In this document: piece by piece, positions 24,325 through 35,797 of the stretch
Position numbering within the stretch: the first letter of the stretch is position 1
Layout: every line of letters begins with the position of its first letter
NCBI GenBank assembly: GCA_038025085.1
Contig: CM076139.1
Coordinates: 54,478,807-54,542,806, forward strand
Direction of reading: 5' to 3'
Source of the DNA: Tetragonia tetragonoides
Taxonomy: Eukaryota > Streptophyta > Magnoliopsida > Caryophyllales > Aizoaceae
Length of the DNA stretch: 64,000 nucleotides
Notes under the pieces: model-generated
What the model was told of the DNA's origin: nothing
Databases searched by the model: none
The model's input: only the letters and a program-made list of their open reading frames with translations
Program-made: the position numbers and the translations under genes

Positions 24325-27300
24325 ATGGACATTCACGGTCGTCCTGATACCGAGCCCACTCCATTTCTGAGGTCTGTATTTATTTTATTTTCTGACTTAT
24401 TCAGTTGCAATTGATTCATTTTTAGCTAGGGTTCATCATCATCTGGCTCTACTACCTCATTTTCTGATATGGGTTTTCAGGGGGCTTTTCGCAAATTTAT
24501 ATTAGGTTTCTAGATATATGTAGCTTTGCTATGTTCTTCTATCATGTACATTTGTTTTGTGCATTTTCACTGGATTTTGTGGCATTGTATCATCGGATAA
24601 GGACAATGAATTGTATAAACTTAGCTTCTAGAGCAGAAATTAAAAGAAAATTGAAGTTATGTTCCGGATAATAACATGGATCATTCATTGAGCTTGGTTT
24701 GGTTCTTAACTTCACAGCATTTATTTGACCCCAATTATATCAAATTTGTGGAAAACAAATAGAGCATTGCGGTTCTGTTACTATTCCAATTTTGATATTT
24801 TTCTTGCATTCTGATCACTGATCATCCTACTTGGTATTCACTTTGCATACAATAATAAATGCAAAGACCAAGTTCGCGAAACTGCTGTTTCTCTAATTTC
24901 AGCTTCAAATTTTCCATGCAGTTTATTTTCTGCCTTATCTTATGGAGTTGCTTCCATGGCCATGGTTTTCATCAACAAGGCAATCCTAATGGAGTACTCA
25001 AACTCCATGACTCTCCTCACCTTACAGGTACCTCATCCAAATTATTCATCAATCTTTTTATCGCTGAAATTGAGCAGTCTCAGTAAATCTCTTTTCTGGT
25101 TTAAACTTTAATTGTATTTGCTCCATTTTCGGTTTCTTAAGCAATTGGCGACAGCTCTACTTATCCACATTGGTCGAGTCGTGGGATACACAAGAGCCAA
25201 GGCTTTGAACATGGATACCGCTAAAAAACTCCTTTGGGTGTCGCTTTTCTATAATGCAAATGTAGCCTTTGCTTTAGCAAGTTTGAAAGGAGTTAACATT
25301 CCGATGTATATTGCCATCAAACGACTTACACCGCTTGCCGTACTAGTAGCTGGCTTCTTTTCTGGGAAAAGAAGACCTTCAAGACAGGTTTGCACTTAAC
25401 CATTTTGGTTATGTTTCAATGCCAAGATTTATCAGAAATTGTGGTGTATATTTTCTTACTTCTATATCGATTTATTTGTCTCTTTGTCATGAAACAAGAT
25501 AATACTTGCATCTAGCTTCTGCTGGATATCATATGACTCTATTTACTAATACTTATGCTAGATGGATATCCATCACATTATCTCCAAGTTTGCATCCTTA
25601 TACAGACTTTACTCATCACCAAAGAAGAAAAGAAGGGCTTAGTCATACACTTGCAGTCAGATAACTCACAAAAATAAGCCATTGCTTAGCTTTTACTCTA
25701 ATGGTGTCCCGTGCATCGCGAATATATCCACCTTCATTTCGGTGCCCCGGGAACGTCATCCAGGTCCGCGAACTCCGATTTCACCAATGCTTTCTGTGTT
25801 GCCGGGCCTTAGAGTGGTGTCCTGTAAAAAGGACGTCCAATCCTAACAGGGACCCGGGGACTCGATAACTGACCCCGAGGGCCTCCCATGTCCCCTAGCG
25901 GTGTCCCGTGCGATGTGGTGCGAAAATATCCACTTTCGCTTTGGGGCCTCCAAATATCGTGGATTATAGCCTTTATTTTTCGGCTTACTGGCCCCACTTA
26001 TGATTTTTGCCCAAACTTCTTCGAACAATCAATTGTGACCCAAGAGAACCCCGGTGTCGCAAGTGGTCAGTTCGAGTCGCCGAACTCCAATTTCAACCAT
26101 GTTTTTCCTACGTCGTCCCTTAGAGTGGTGCCCGTAAAATGGTCGTCCAATCCTAACAAGGACCCGATAACCTACCCCGGGATCCATCTGTGTCCCCTAG
26201 AGGTATCCCGTGTCATGTGTTTGATCAGATATTTTTACCAAATCAAACAGGACACTCCGCTTGGAAGATCGTTTTACATGACATAAAGCTCAGAGGGCTA
26301 GAGGGTCAGAACACCGAAAACGTGGGTGGAGTCGGAGTTCTGGCACCCACATGACCTTCCCTGGGCACCAAAGGTCCCCTAGGGAGACAATAGACCCCCG
26401 GAGAAGTTTGGAGAAAAATCACAATCAGGCCAGGGTAGCCGAAAAATGAAGGCTTTAATCCACGATTTTGGAGGTTTCGGGTGGCCCCGGAACGAAAGTG
26501 GATATTTTTGCACCACAAAGAACGGTGGACACTTTGGGGAGATAGGAGGCCCTCGGAGTAGGTTATAGGGTAGGGTTTGTGGTAAGCCTGGACGATCGTT
26601 TTAGATGACATCACCCTAAGGGCCATAACACCGAAAGGATGGGTAGAATCGGTGTTTGGGGACCAGATGAACTTCCCGGGGCACAGGGGGTCCTCTAGGG
26701 TCACGATAGACCTCTCGGAGAAATTTGGTCAAAATAACGATTGGGCCCCGGGAAGCTGAAAAGTGAAGGCTATAATCCACGATTTTTGAGGTTTTCGGGG
26801 CCCATGAACGAAGTAGGTTATTTTCGCACCACATCGAATGGGATACCTCGGAGGATCATGGGAGGCCCTCTGGGTCGGTTATCGGATCCATGGTAGGCGT
26901 GGAAGATCGTTTTACATGACATAAAGCTCAGGGCTGTACCAAAATCGTGGGTGAATCGGAGTTCGGACACCCACATGACATTCCCGGGGCACCGGGGTCC
27001 CTTAGGGACAAGATAGACCCGCCGGAGAAATTTGGGCGAAAATCACAATTATGCCCCCGGGAAGCCGAAAAATGAAGGCTTTTATCCACGGTTTTTGATG
27101 TTTCATGAGGCCCCGTAACGTAGGTGGATATTTTTGCACCACATCGAATGGGACACACCTTGGGAAGATAGGAGACACTCGGAGTAGGTTATAGGGGTAT
27201 GTGGTAAGCCCGGGCGATCGGTTTAGGAGACATCACCCTAAGGGCCACAACACCGAGAGCATGGGTGGCCCCGGAACGAAAGTGGATATTTTTGCACCAC

Positions 27301-30300
27301 AAAGAACGGTAGACACTTTGGGGAGATAGGAGGCCCTCGGAGTAGGTTATAGGGTAGGGTTTGTGGTAAGCCTGGACAATCGTTTTAGATGACATCACCC
27401 TAAGGGCCATAACACCGAAAGGATGGGTAGAATCGGTGTTTGGGGACCCGGATGAACTTCCCGGGGCACAGGGGGTCCTCTAGGGTCACGATAGACCTCC
27501 CGAAGAAATTTGGTCAAAAATAACGATTGGCCCCGGGAAGCCGAAAAGTGAAGGCTATTATTAATCCACAATTTTTGATGTTCCGGGGCCCATGAAAGAA
27601 GTAGGTTATTTTCGCACCACATCGAATGGGATACCTCGGGGGATCACGAGAGGCCCTCGGGGTCGGTTATCGGATCCATGGTAGGCGTGGAAGATCGTTT
27701 TGCGTGACATAAATCTCAGGGCCGGATTACCAAAAGCGTGGGTGGAATCGGAGTTCGGGCACCCACATGACCTCCCCGGGGCAGCGGCAATCCCTTAGGG
27801 ACACGATAGACCCCCTAGAGAAGTTTGGGCGAAAATCACAATTAGGCCCCAAGAAGCCGAAAAATGAAGGCTTTTATCCATGATTTTTGATGTTTCATGG
27901 GCCCCAGAACGAAAGTTGATATTTTTGCACCACATCGAACGGGACACACGTTGGGAACATAGGAGGCCCTCAGAGTAGGTTATAGGGGTTTGTGGTAAGC
28001 CCGTGCGATCGGTTTAGGAGACATCACCCTAAGGGCCACAACACCGAAAGCATGGGTGGAATCGGTGTTTGGGGGCCCGGATGAACTTCCGGGGGCACAG
28101 GGGGTCCTCTAGGGTCACGATAGACCTTCCGGGAAAATTTGGTCAAAAATAACGATTGGGCCCCGGGAAGCTGAAAAGTGAATATTAATCCACGATTTTT
28201 GAGGTTTCGTGGGCCCATGAACGACGTAGGTATTTTCGCACCACATCGAATGGGATACCTCGGGGGATCATGGGAGGCCTTCGGGGTCGGTTATCGGATC
28301 CATGGTAGGCGTGGAAGATCGTTTTACATGACAAAAAGCTCAGGGCTGGATTACCAAAATCGTGGGTGGATTCGGAGTTTGGGCACCAACATCACCTTCC
28401 CTGGGCACCGGCAGTCCCTTAGGGACATGATAGAACCCCCGGAGAAGTTTAGGCGAAAATCAACAATTAGGCCTTGGGAAGCCGAAAAATGAAGGCTTTT
28501 ATCCACGATTTTTGATGTTTCAAGAGGCCCTGGAACGAATGTAGATATTTTTGCACCACATCGAACGGGACACACCTTGGAAACATAGGAGACACTCGGA
28601 CTAGGGTATGAGGGTTTGTGGTAAGCCCGGGCGATCGGTTTAGGAGACATCACCATAAGGGCCACAACTGACAACACCGAAAGCATAGGTGGAATCGGTG
28701 TTTGGGGACCAGATGAACTTCCCGGGGCACAGGGGGTCCTCTAGGGTCATGATAGACCTCCCGGAGAAATTTGGTCAAATATAACGATGTGGCCCCGGGA
28801 AGCCGAAAAGTGAAGGCTATAATCCACGATTTTTGAGGTTTTCGGGGCCCATGAACGAAGCAGGTTTTTTTCACACCGTATCAAATGGGATAGCTCGGGG
28901 GATCATGGGAGGCCCTCGGGGTCGGTTATCGGATCCATGGTAGGCGTGGAAGATCGCTTTACGTGACATAAAGCTCAAGGTCGGATTACCAAAATCGTGG
29001 GTGGAATCTGGCACCCACATGACCTTCCTGGGGCACCGGGAGTCCCTTAGGAACACGATAGACTCCCCGGAGAAGTTTGGGCGAAAATCATAATTAGTCC
29101 CCAGGAAGCCGAAAAATGAAGGCTTTGAGCCACGATTTTTGATGTTTCAGGAGGCACCGAAACGAAGGTGGGCTTTTTTGCACCACATCGAACGAGACAC
29201 ACCTTGGGAACCTAGGAGGCGCTCGGAGTAGGTTATAGGGGTTTGAGGTAAGCCCGGGCGATCGATTTAAGAGACATCACCCTAAGGGCCACTAACACCG
29301 AAAGCATGGGTGAAATCGGTGTTTGGGTACCCGGATGAACTTCCCGGGGCACAGGGGGTCCTCTAGGGTCACGATAGACCTCCCGTAGAAATTTGGTCAA
29401 AAATAACGATTGGCCCCGGGAAGCCGAAAAGTGAAGGCTATAATCCACGATTTTTGAGGTTTCCGGGGCCCATGAACGAAGAAGGTTATTTTCGCACCTC
29501 ATCGAATGAGATACCTTAGGGGAACATGGGAGGCCCTCGGGGTCGGTTATCGGATCCATGGTAGGCGTGGAAGATCGTTTTACGTGACATAAAGCACAGG
29601 TTCGGATTAACAAAAGCGTGTGTGGAATCGGAGTTCGGGCACCCACATAACCTTCCTGAGGCACCGGGAGTCACTTATGGACACGATAGACCCCCCGTAG
29701 AAGTTTAGGCGAAAATCACAATTAGGCCCAGGAAGCCGAAAAATGAAGGCTTTTATCCACGATTTTTGATGATTCGGGAGGTCCCGGAACGAAGGTGGAT
29801 ATTTTTGCACCACATCGAACGGGACACACCTTGGGAACATAGGAGGCACTCGGAGTAGGTTATAGGGTTTGTCGAAAGCCCGGACGATATGTTTAGGAGA
29901 CATCAACCTAAGGGGCACAACACCGAAAGAATGGGTGGAATTGATGTTTGGGGACCCAGATGAGATTCTTGGGCACAGGGGGTCCTCTAGGGTCACCATA
30001 GACCTCCTGGAGAAATTTGGTCGAAAATAACGATTGTGACCCGGGAAGCCGTAAAGTGAAGGCTATAATCCACGATTTATGAGGTTTCCAGAGCCCATGA
30101 ACGAAGTAGGTTATTTTCGCACCACATCGAAAGGGATACCTCGGGGGATCATGGGAGGCCCTCCGGGTCGGTTATCGGATCCGTAGTAGGCGCGTGGAAG
30201 ATCGTTTTTCATGACATAAAGCTCAGGGCCGAATTACCAAAGCGTGGGTGGAATCGGAGTTCGTGCACCCACATGACCCTCCCGGGGCACCGGGAGTCCC

Positions 30301-33300
30301 TTAGGGACACGACAGACCCCCCGGAGAAGTTTGGGCGAAAATCACAATTAGGCCCCGGGAAGTCGAATAATGAAGGCTTTTTTATCCACGATTTTTTATG
30401 TTTCAGGAGGCCCCGGAACGAAGGTAGATATTTTTGCACCACATCGAACGGGACACACCTTGGGAACATAGGAGACACTCGGAGTAGGGTGTCGGGGTTT
30501 GTGGTAAGCCCGGGCGATCGGTTTAGGGGACATCCCCGTAAGGGCCACAACTGACAACACCGAAAGCATGGGTGGAATCGGTGTTTGGGGACCAGATGAA
30601 CTTTCCGGGGCACAAGGGGTCCTCTAGAGTCTCGATAGACCTCCCGGAGAAATTTGGTCAAATATAACGATTTGGCCCCGGGAAGCCGAAAAGTGAAGGC
30701 TATAATCCACGATTTTTGAGGTTTTCGGAGCCCATGAACGAAGCAGGTTATCTTCGCACCGTATCATATGGGATACCTCGGGGGATCATGGGTGGCCCTC
30801 GGGGTCGGTTATCGGATCCATGGTAGGCGTGGAAGATCGTTTTACGTGACATAAAGCTTAAGGCCGGATTACCAAAATCGTGGGTGCAATCGGAGTTCGG
30901 GCACCCACATGACCTTCCCGGGGCACCGGAAGTCCTTTAGGGACGCGATAGACCCCCCGGAGAAGTTTGGGCAAAAATCACAATTAGTCCCCAGGAAGTC
31001 GAAAAATGAAGGTTTTTATCCACGATTTTTGATGTTTCAGGAGGTCTCCAAACGAAGGTAGATATTTTTGCACCACGTCGAACGGGACACACCTCGGGAA
31101 CATAGGAGGCGCTCGGAGTAGGTTATAGGGGTTTGTGGTAAGCCCGGGCGAACGGTGTAGGAGACATCACCCTAAGGGCCACAACACCGAAAGCATGGGT
31201 GGAATCGGTGTTTGGGGACCCGGATGAACTTCGCGGGGTACAGGAGGTCCACTAGGGTCATGATAGACCTCCCGGAGAAATTTGGTCAAAAATAACGATT
31301 GGCCCTGGGAAGCCGAAAAGTGAAGGCTATAATCCACGATTTTTGAGGTTTTCGGGGCCCATGAACGAAGCAGGTTTTTTTCACACTGTATCAAATGGGA
31401 TAGCTCGGGGGATCATGGGAGGCCCTCGGGGTCGGTTATCGGATCCATGGTAGGCGTGGAAGATCGTTTTACGTGACATAAAGCTCAAGTTCGGATTACC
31501 AAAATCGTGGGTGGAATCGGAGTTCTGGCACCCACATAACCTTCCCGGGGCACCGGGAGTCCCTTAGGGACACGATAGACCCCCCGGAGAAGTTTGGGCG
31601 AAAATCATAATTAGTCCCCAGGAAGCCGAAAAATGAAGGCTTTTAGCCACGATTTTTGATGTTTCAGGAGGCACCGAAACGAATGTGGGCTTTTTTGCAC
31701 CACATCGAACGGGACACACCTTGGGAACATAGGAGGCACTAGGAGTAGGTTATAGGGGTTTGTGGTAAGCCCTGACGATCGGTTTAGGAGACATCACCCT
31801 AAGGGCCAAAACACCGAAAGCATGGGTGGAATTGTGTTTGGGGACCCGGATGAACTTCCCGGGGCACAGGGGGTCCTCTAGGGTCACGATAGACCTCCCG
31901 TAGAAATTTGGTCAAAAATAACGATTGGGACCCGGGAAGCCGTAAAGTGAAAGCTATAATCCACAATTTATGAGGTTTCCGGAGCCCATGAACGAAGTAG
32001 GTTATTTTCGCACCACATCGAAATGGATACCGCGAGGGATCATGGGAGGTCCTCGAGGTCGGTTATCGGATCCGTGATAGGCGTGGAAGATCGTTTTACA
32101 TGACAATAAAGCTCAGGGCAGGATTACCAAAGGGTGGGTGGAATCGGAGTTCGTGCACCCACATGACCCTTCCGGGGTACCGGGAGTACCTTAGGGACAC
32201 GATAGACCCCTCGGAGAAGTTTGGGCGAAAATCACAATTAGGCCACGGGAAGCTGAAAAATGAAGGTTTTATCCACGATTTTTGATGTTTCAGGAGGCCC
32301 CGGAACGAAGGTTGATATTTTTGCACCACATCGAACGGGACACATAGGAGGCCCTCGGAGTTGGTTATAGGGGTTTGTGGTAAGCCTGAGCGATTGATTT
32401 AGGAGACATCACCCTAAGGGCCTCAACACCGAAAGCATGTGGAATCGGTGTTTGGGGGCCCGGATGAACTTCCCGGGGCACAAGAGGTCCTCTAGGGTCA
32501 CGATAGACCTCACTGGCCCCGGGAAGCCGAAAAGTGAAGGCTATAATCCACGATTTTTGAGGTTTCCGAGGCCCATGAACGAATTAGGTTATTTTCGCAC
32601 CATATCGAATGGGATACCTCGGGGCATCATGGGGGGCCCTCTGGGTCGGTTATCGGATCCATGGTAGGCGTGGAAGATCGTTTTACGTGACATAAAGCTC
32701 AGTGCCGGATTACCAAAATCGTGGGTGGAATCGGAGTTTAGGCACCCACATGACCTTCCCGGGGCACCTGGAGTCCCTTAGGGACGCGAAAGACCCCCCG
32801 GAGAAGCTTGGGCGAAAATTACAATTAGGCCCCGGGAAGCTGAAAAATGAAGGTTTTATCCACGATTTTTGATGTTTCAGGAGGCCCCGGAACGAAGGTT
32901 GATATTTTTGCACCACATCGAACGGGACACACCTTGGGAATATAGGAGGCACTCGGAGTAGGTTATAGGGGTTTGTGGTATGCCCGAACGATGAGTTTAG
33001 GAGACATCACCCTAAGGGCCACAACACCGAAAGCATGGATGGAAATGGTGTGTGGGGACCCGGACGAACTTTTCGTGGCACAGGGTGTCCTCTAGGGTCA
33101 CGATAGAACTCCCGGAGAAATTTGGTCAAAAATAACGATTGGGCCCCGGGAAGCTGAAAAGTGAAGGCTAATCCACGATTTTTGAGGTTTCCGGAGCCCA
33201 TAAACAAAGTAGGTTATTTTCGCACCACATCGAATGGGATATCTCGGGGGATCATGGGAGGCCCTCGTGGTCAGTTATCGGATCCATGGTAGGCGTGGAA

Positions 33301-35289
33301 GATTGTTTTACGTGTCATAAAGCTCTTGGTCGGATTACCAAAAGCGTTGATGGAATCGAGAGTTCGGGCACCCACATGACCTGCCTCCCTGAGGGACAAG
33401 ATAGACTCCCCGGAGAAGTTTGTTCAAAAACCACAATCAGGCCCCCGGGAAGTCGAAAAATGAAGGCTTCAATCCACGATTTTTGCGGTTCCGGGAGGTC
33501 CCGGAACGAAGGTGGATATTTTTGCACCACATCGAACGTGACACACCTTGGGTACATAAGAGGCCCTCGGAGTAGATGATCGTTTTAGGTGACATCACCT
33601 TAAGGGCCACAACACCGAAAGCATGGATGGAATCGGTGTACGGGGACCCGAATGACCTTCCCGGGGTACGGGGGGGTCCTGTCACGATAGACTCCCGGAG
33701 AAATTTGGTCAAAAATAACGATTGGGCCCGGGAAGCCGAAAATTGAAGGCTATAATCTACGATTTTTGAGGTTCCGGGAGGCCTCTCTGAGCGAAAGAGG
33801 ATATTTTTGCACCACATTGAATGGGATACCTCGGGCGGTCATGGGAGGCCCTCGAGGTCAGTTATCGGATCTATGCTTGGAAGATCGTTTTACGTGACAT
33901 AAAGCTCAGGGCCGGAACACCATAAGCGTGGGTGGAATCGGAGTTCGTGCACCCACATGACCTTCCCGGGGCGCTGGGAGTCCCGTAGGGACACTATAGA
34001 CCACCCGGAGAAGTTCGGGCAAAAATCACAACCCGGCTTTGGGAAACCAAAAAATGAAGGCTTTATTCCACGATTTTAAGCGTCTTTCTTGATCTGCAAT
34101 CTCTTCGAGGACGTTATGAGTCACGTGGCTAGAACTCTACTAAAATTTGATATTCTGTGTGCTTGTCATGTCTAACCCCTCTTTTTTTGTCTTCTTCGTT
34201 TCTTCGACGGCTCATTGCCTTCTATCTCTCTTTATTATGGTTCAGGTGAGCCTTTCAGTTATGCTGACTGCTGCTGGGGTACTTATTGCAGCACTCGGAG
34301 ATTTTTCATTCGACCTTTTCGGGTATAGCATGGCCCTGACTTCTGTCTTTTTCCAGGTAATTTCTTCTTTCATTGTTGTTAGTAGATGTAATTGGCACAT
34401 CTTGAGTCTTGTTCCTACAGTTTCTTTGGTTTCTTGTTCTGGATGCAGACAATGTACCTAGTCTTAGTTGAGAAGTCTGGTGCAGAAGATGGGCTCTCAT
34501 CCGTGGAGATCATGTTTTATAATAGTTTTTTGTCACTACCATTTCTTCTGTTTCTCATTGTAGCAACCAGAGAATTTCCCGAGTCGTTATCTTTGTTAGT
34601 TGCCAAGGTAAGTACTAAGAAACCTGTCTTGTCCTTGTGTTTGTAATTTAAACCATCTTCATTCAGAAGCCGATTATATCAATATGTTCGTGTGTTGGAA
34701 AATGAATGCTGCTTATATCTTCCAGATTTCTTAGTAGTGATAGTTTTTTTTAGTTTCTTTTTATGTCAGATTGATCATTCTTAAGTGAACTCACCATTTT
34801 GTGGGTTGCAGAGTTCGTCCTTGTCATTTTTGGTGATCCTTGTGGCTTCTCTAATCATGGGCATAGCTCTCAACTTCACCATGTTCTTGTGTACCATAGT
34901 CAACTCTGCTCTAACAACAACTATTGTAGGAGTTCTAAAAGGCGTTGGATCTACGGTATGATCCCTTCCCAGAGTTTTTTCAATATGAATAAGATGGATG
35001 CAAGAAAACCAAATGTCGTTTCTTTTCTGTTATGATCCAAAATATCACTTGTAGATTCCCTCTTTTGGGTGGTCTTTTAATCTGAATATTGCATGATAAT
35101 TGATTTTCCTCCTCTGCTGCTTAGACCCTTGGATTTGTCATGCTGGGAGGAGTGGAAGTACATGCTCTGAATGTTACTGGATTGATCATTAACACAGCAG
35201 GAGGCGTCTGGTATTCCTACGCAAAGTACCAGGAGAAGAAGAACAAGCCATCAAAGCTGATACCTGATGTGGCAGTTTATCGACAATAA
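24325..35289 (+). CDS. Nucleotide-sugar transporter, drug/metabolite (TPT/SLC35) family
   Basis: Seven exons: 24325-24371, 24922-25027, 25142-25387, 34246-34356, 34449-34607, 34812-34955, 35125-35289. All are GT-AG, total 978 nt and close in frame as 325 residues. The protein is almost entirely alternating hydrophobic helices (about ten), has a short charged N-terminus and a Lys-rich tail (YQEKKNKPSK), and has no signal peptide. Family-typical blocks are INKAILMEY in helix 1, YIAIKRLTPLAVLV, and NSALTTTIVGVLKGVGST followed by LNVTGLIINTAGGVWYSY near the end, resembling SLC35D-type carriers. Such proteins exchange nucleotide sugars for the nucleoside monophosphate across Golgi or ER membranes. 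Substrate cannot be read from sequence. Intron 3 is 8,858 bp and carries the satellite array, yet both flanking exons and splice sites are intact. Confidence 0.9.
25700..26250 (-). repeat. Inverted left edge of satellite array 1
   Basis: Words of the main array appear here as reverse complements, for example GGATTATAGCCTTTATTTTTC, which is the complement of GAAAAATGAAGGCTATAATCC, and GCGATGTGGTGCGAAAATATCC. Orientation flips between about 26215 and 26265, where TGGAAGATCGTTTTACATGAC starts the direct units. Confidence 0.85.
25700..34085. repeat. Satellite array 1: ~313-bp monomers in ~627-bp dimers, inside an intron
   Basis: Two alternating monomer types can be followed through the array. 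Type 1 has TTTTGATGTTTC, ACGGGACACACCTTGGGAAC and TTGTGGTAAGCCCGG. Type 2 has TTTTTGAGGTTTC, AATGGGATACCTCGGGGGATC and TTATCGGATCCATGG. The last word recurs at about 26881, 27669, 28293, 28928, 29549, 30174, 30811, 31438, 32065, 32651, 33278 and 33864, with intervals mostly 621-637 bp and three exceptions (788, 586, 586). About 25 monomers are in direct orientation from about 26250 and a short inverted segment lies at the left edge. The array is GC-rich against its AT-rich surroundings, lacks transposon genes, and lies wholly within intron 3 of the transporter gene. Confidence 0.95.
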
Positions 35290-35797
35290 TGAAAAAAAAT
35301 ATTCCGACCTGATCTTTAGCTACCATATTTGATTTTAATTCCATACTATCAGGTGTAAGGTGCAACATATTTTTGGTAAGCAAAATAGTGTATATTGTTA
35401 TTTCAGGGGAATCACAGAATGCAGAGTGCTTGCCGTTTCCAGCATTATCATTAATCTGATGTTCTGTGTCTCTGTTTACAATAATATGAGATTGGAAGTT
35501 ACTTTCTTGCCACGTGGGTTTAAGGACACAAGTTCTACCCCTCAAAAATTTAACAACAGATGTGATGATTAGGCTACAAATGTTCCTTGGCTACCTAGAA
35601 CGGATCCTAATCCCTAAACATAGTACAAAATAATGGTTCTGGAAATCTATTCACAAAGCTTAATGAATCAAATTTCTGTCACAGTTGTAAATAGTGATAA
35701 GATTCCTTCAATGGTGATCACTCACTAAAGAATACTGTCAAAACCACAATTTGGTTTTCCTATCTGCACAACCTATGGGTTAATCCATGTAATAAGA
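35290..35797. other. Short convergent spacer, overlapping 3' UTRs likely
   Basis: About 0.5 kb separates the stop codons of the plus-strand transporter and the minus-strand ion channel. It must hold both 3' ends. No further feature is seen. Confidence 0.6.

Noticed and set aside
25888..33817. Many plus- and minus-strand open frames of 60-150 codons within array 1
   Set aside because: They recur with the satellite period, overlap in several frames, start and stop at different monomer positions and match no domain. They are by-products of GC-rich tandem repeats.
25700..34085. CRISPR-like array
   Set aside because: Units are about 313 bp, contiguous, and have no short repeat/spacer structure; the genome is eukaryotic.
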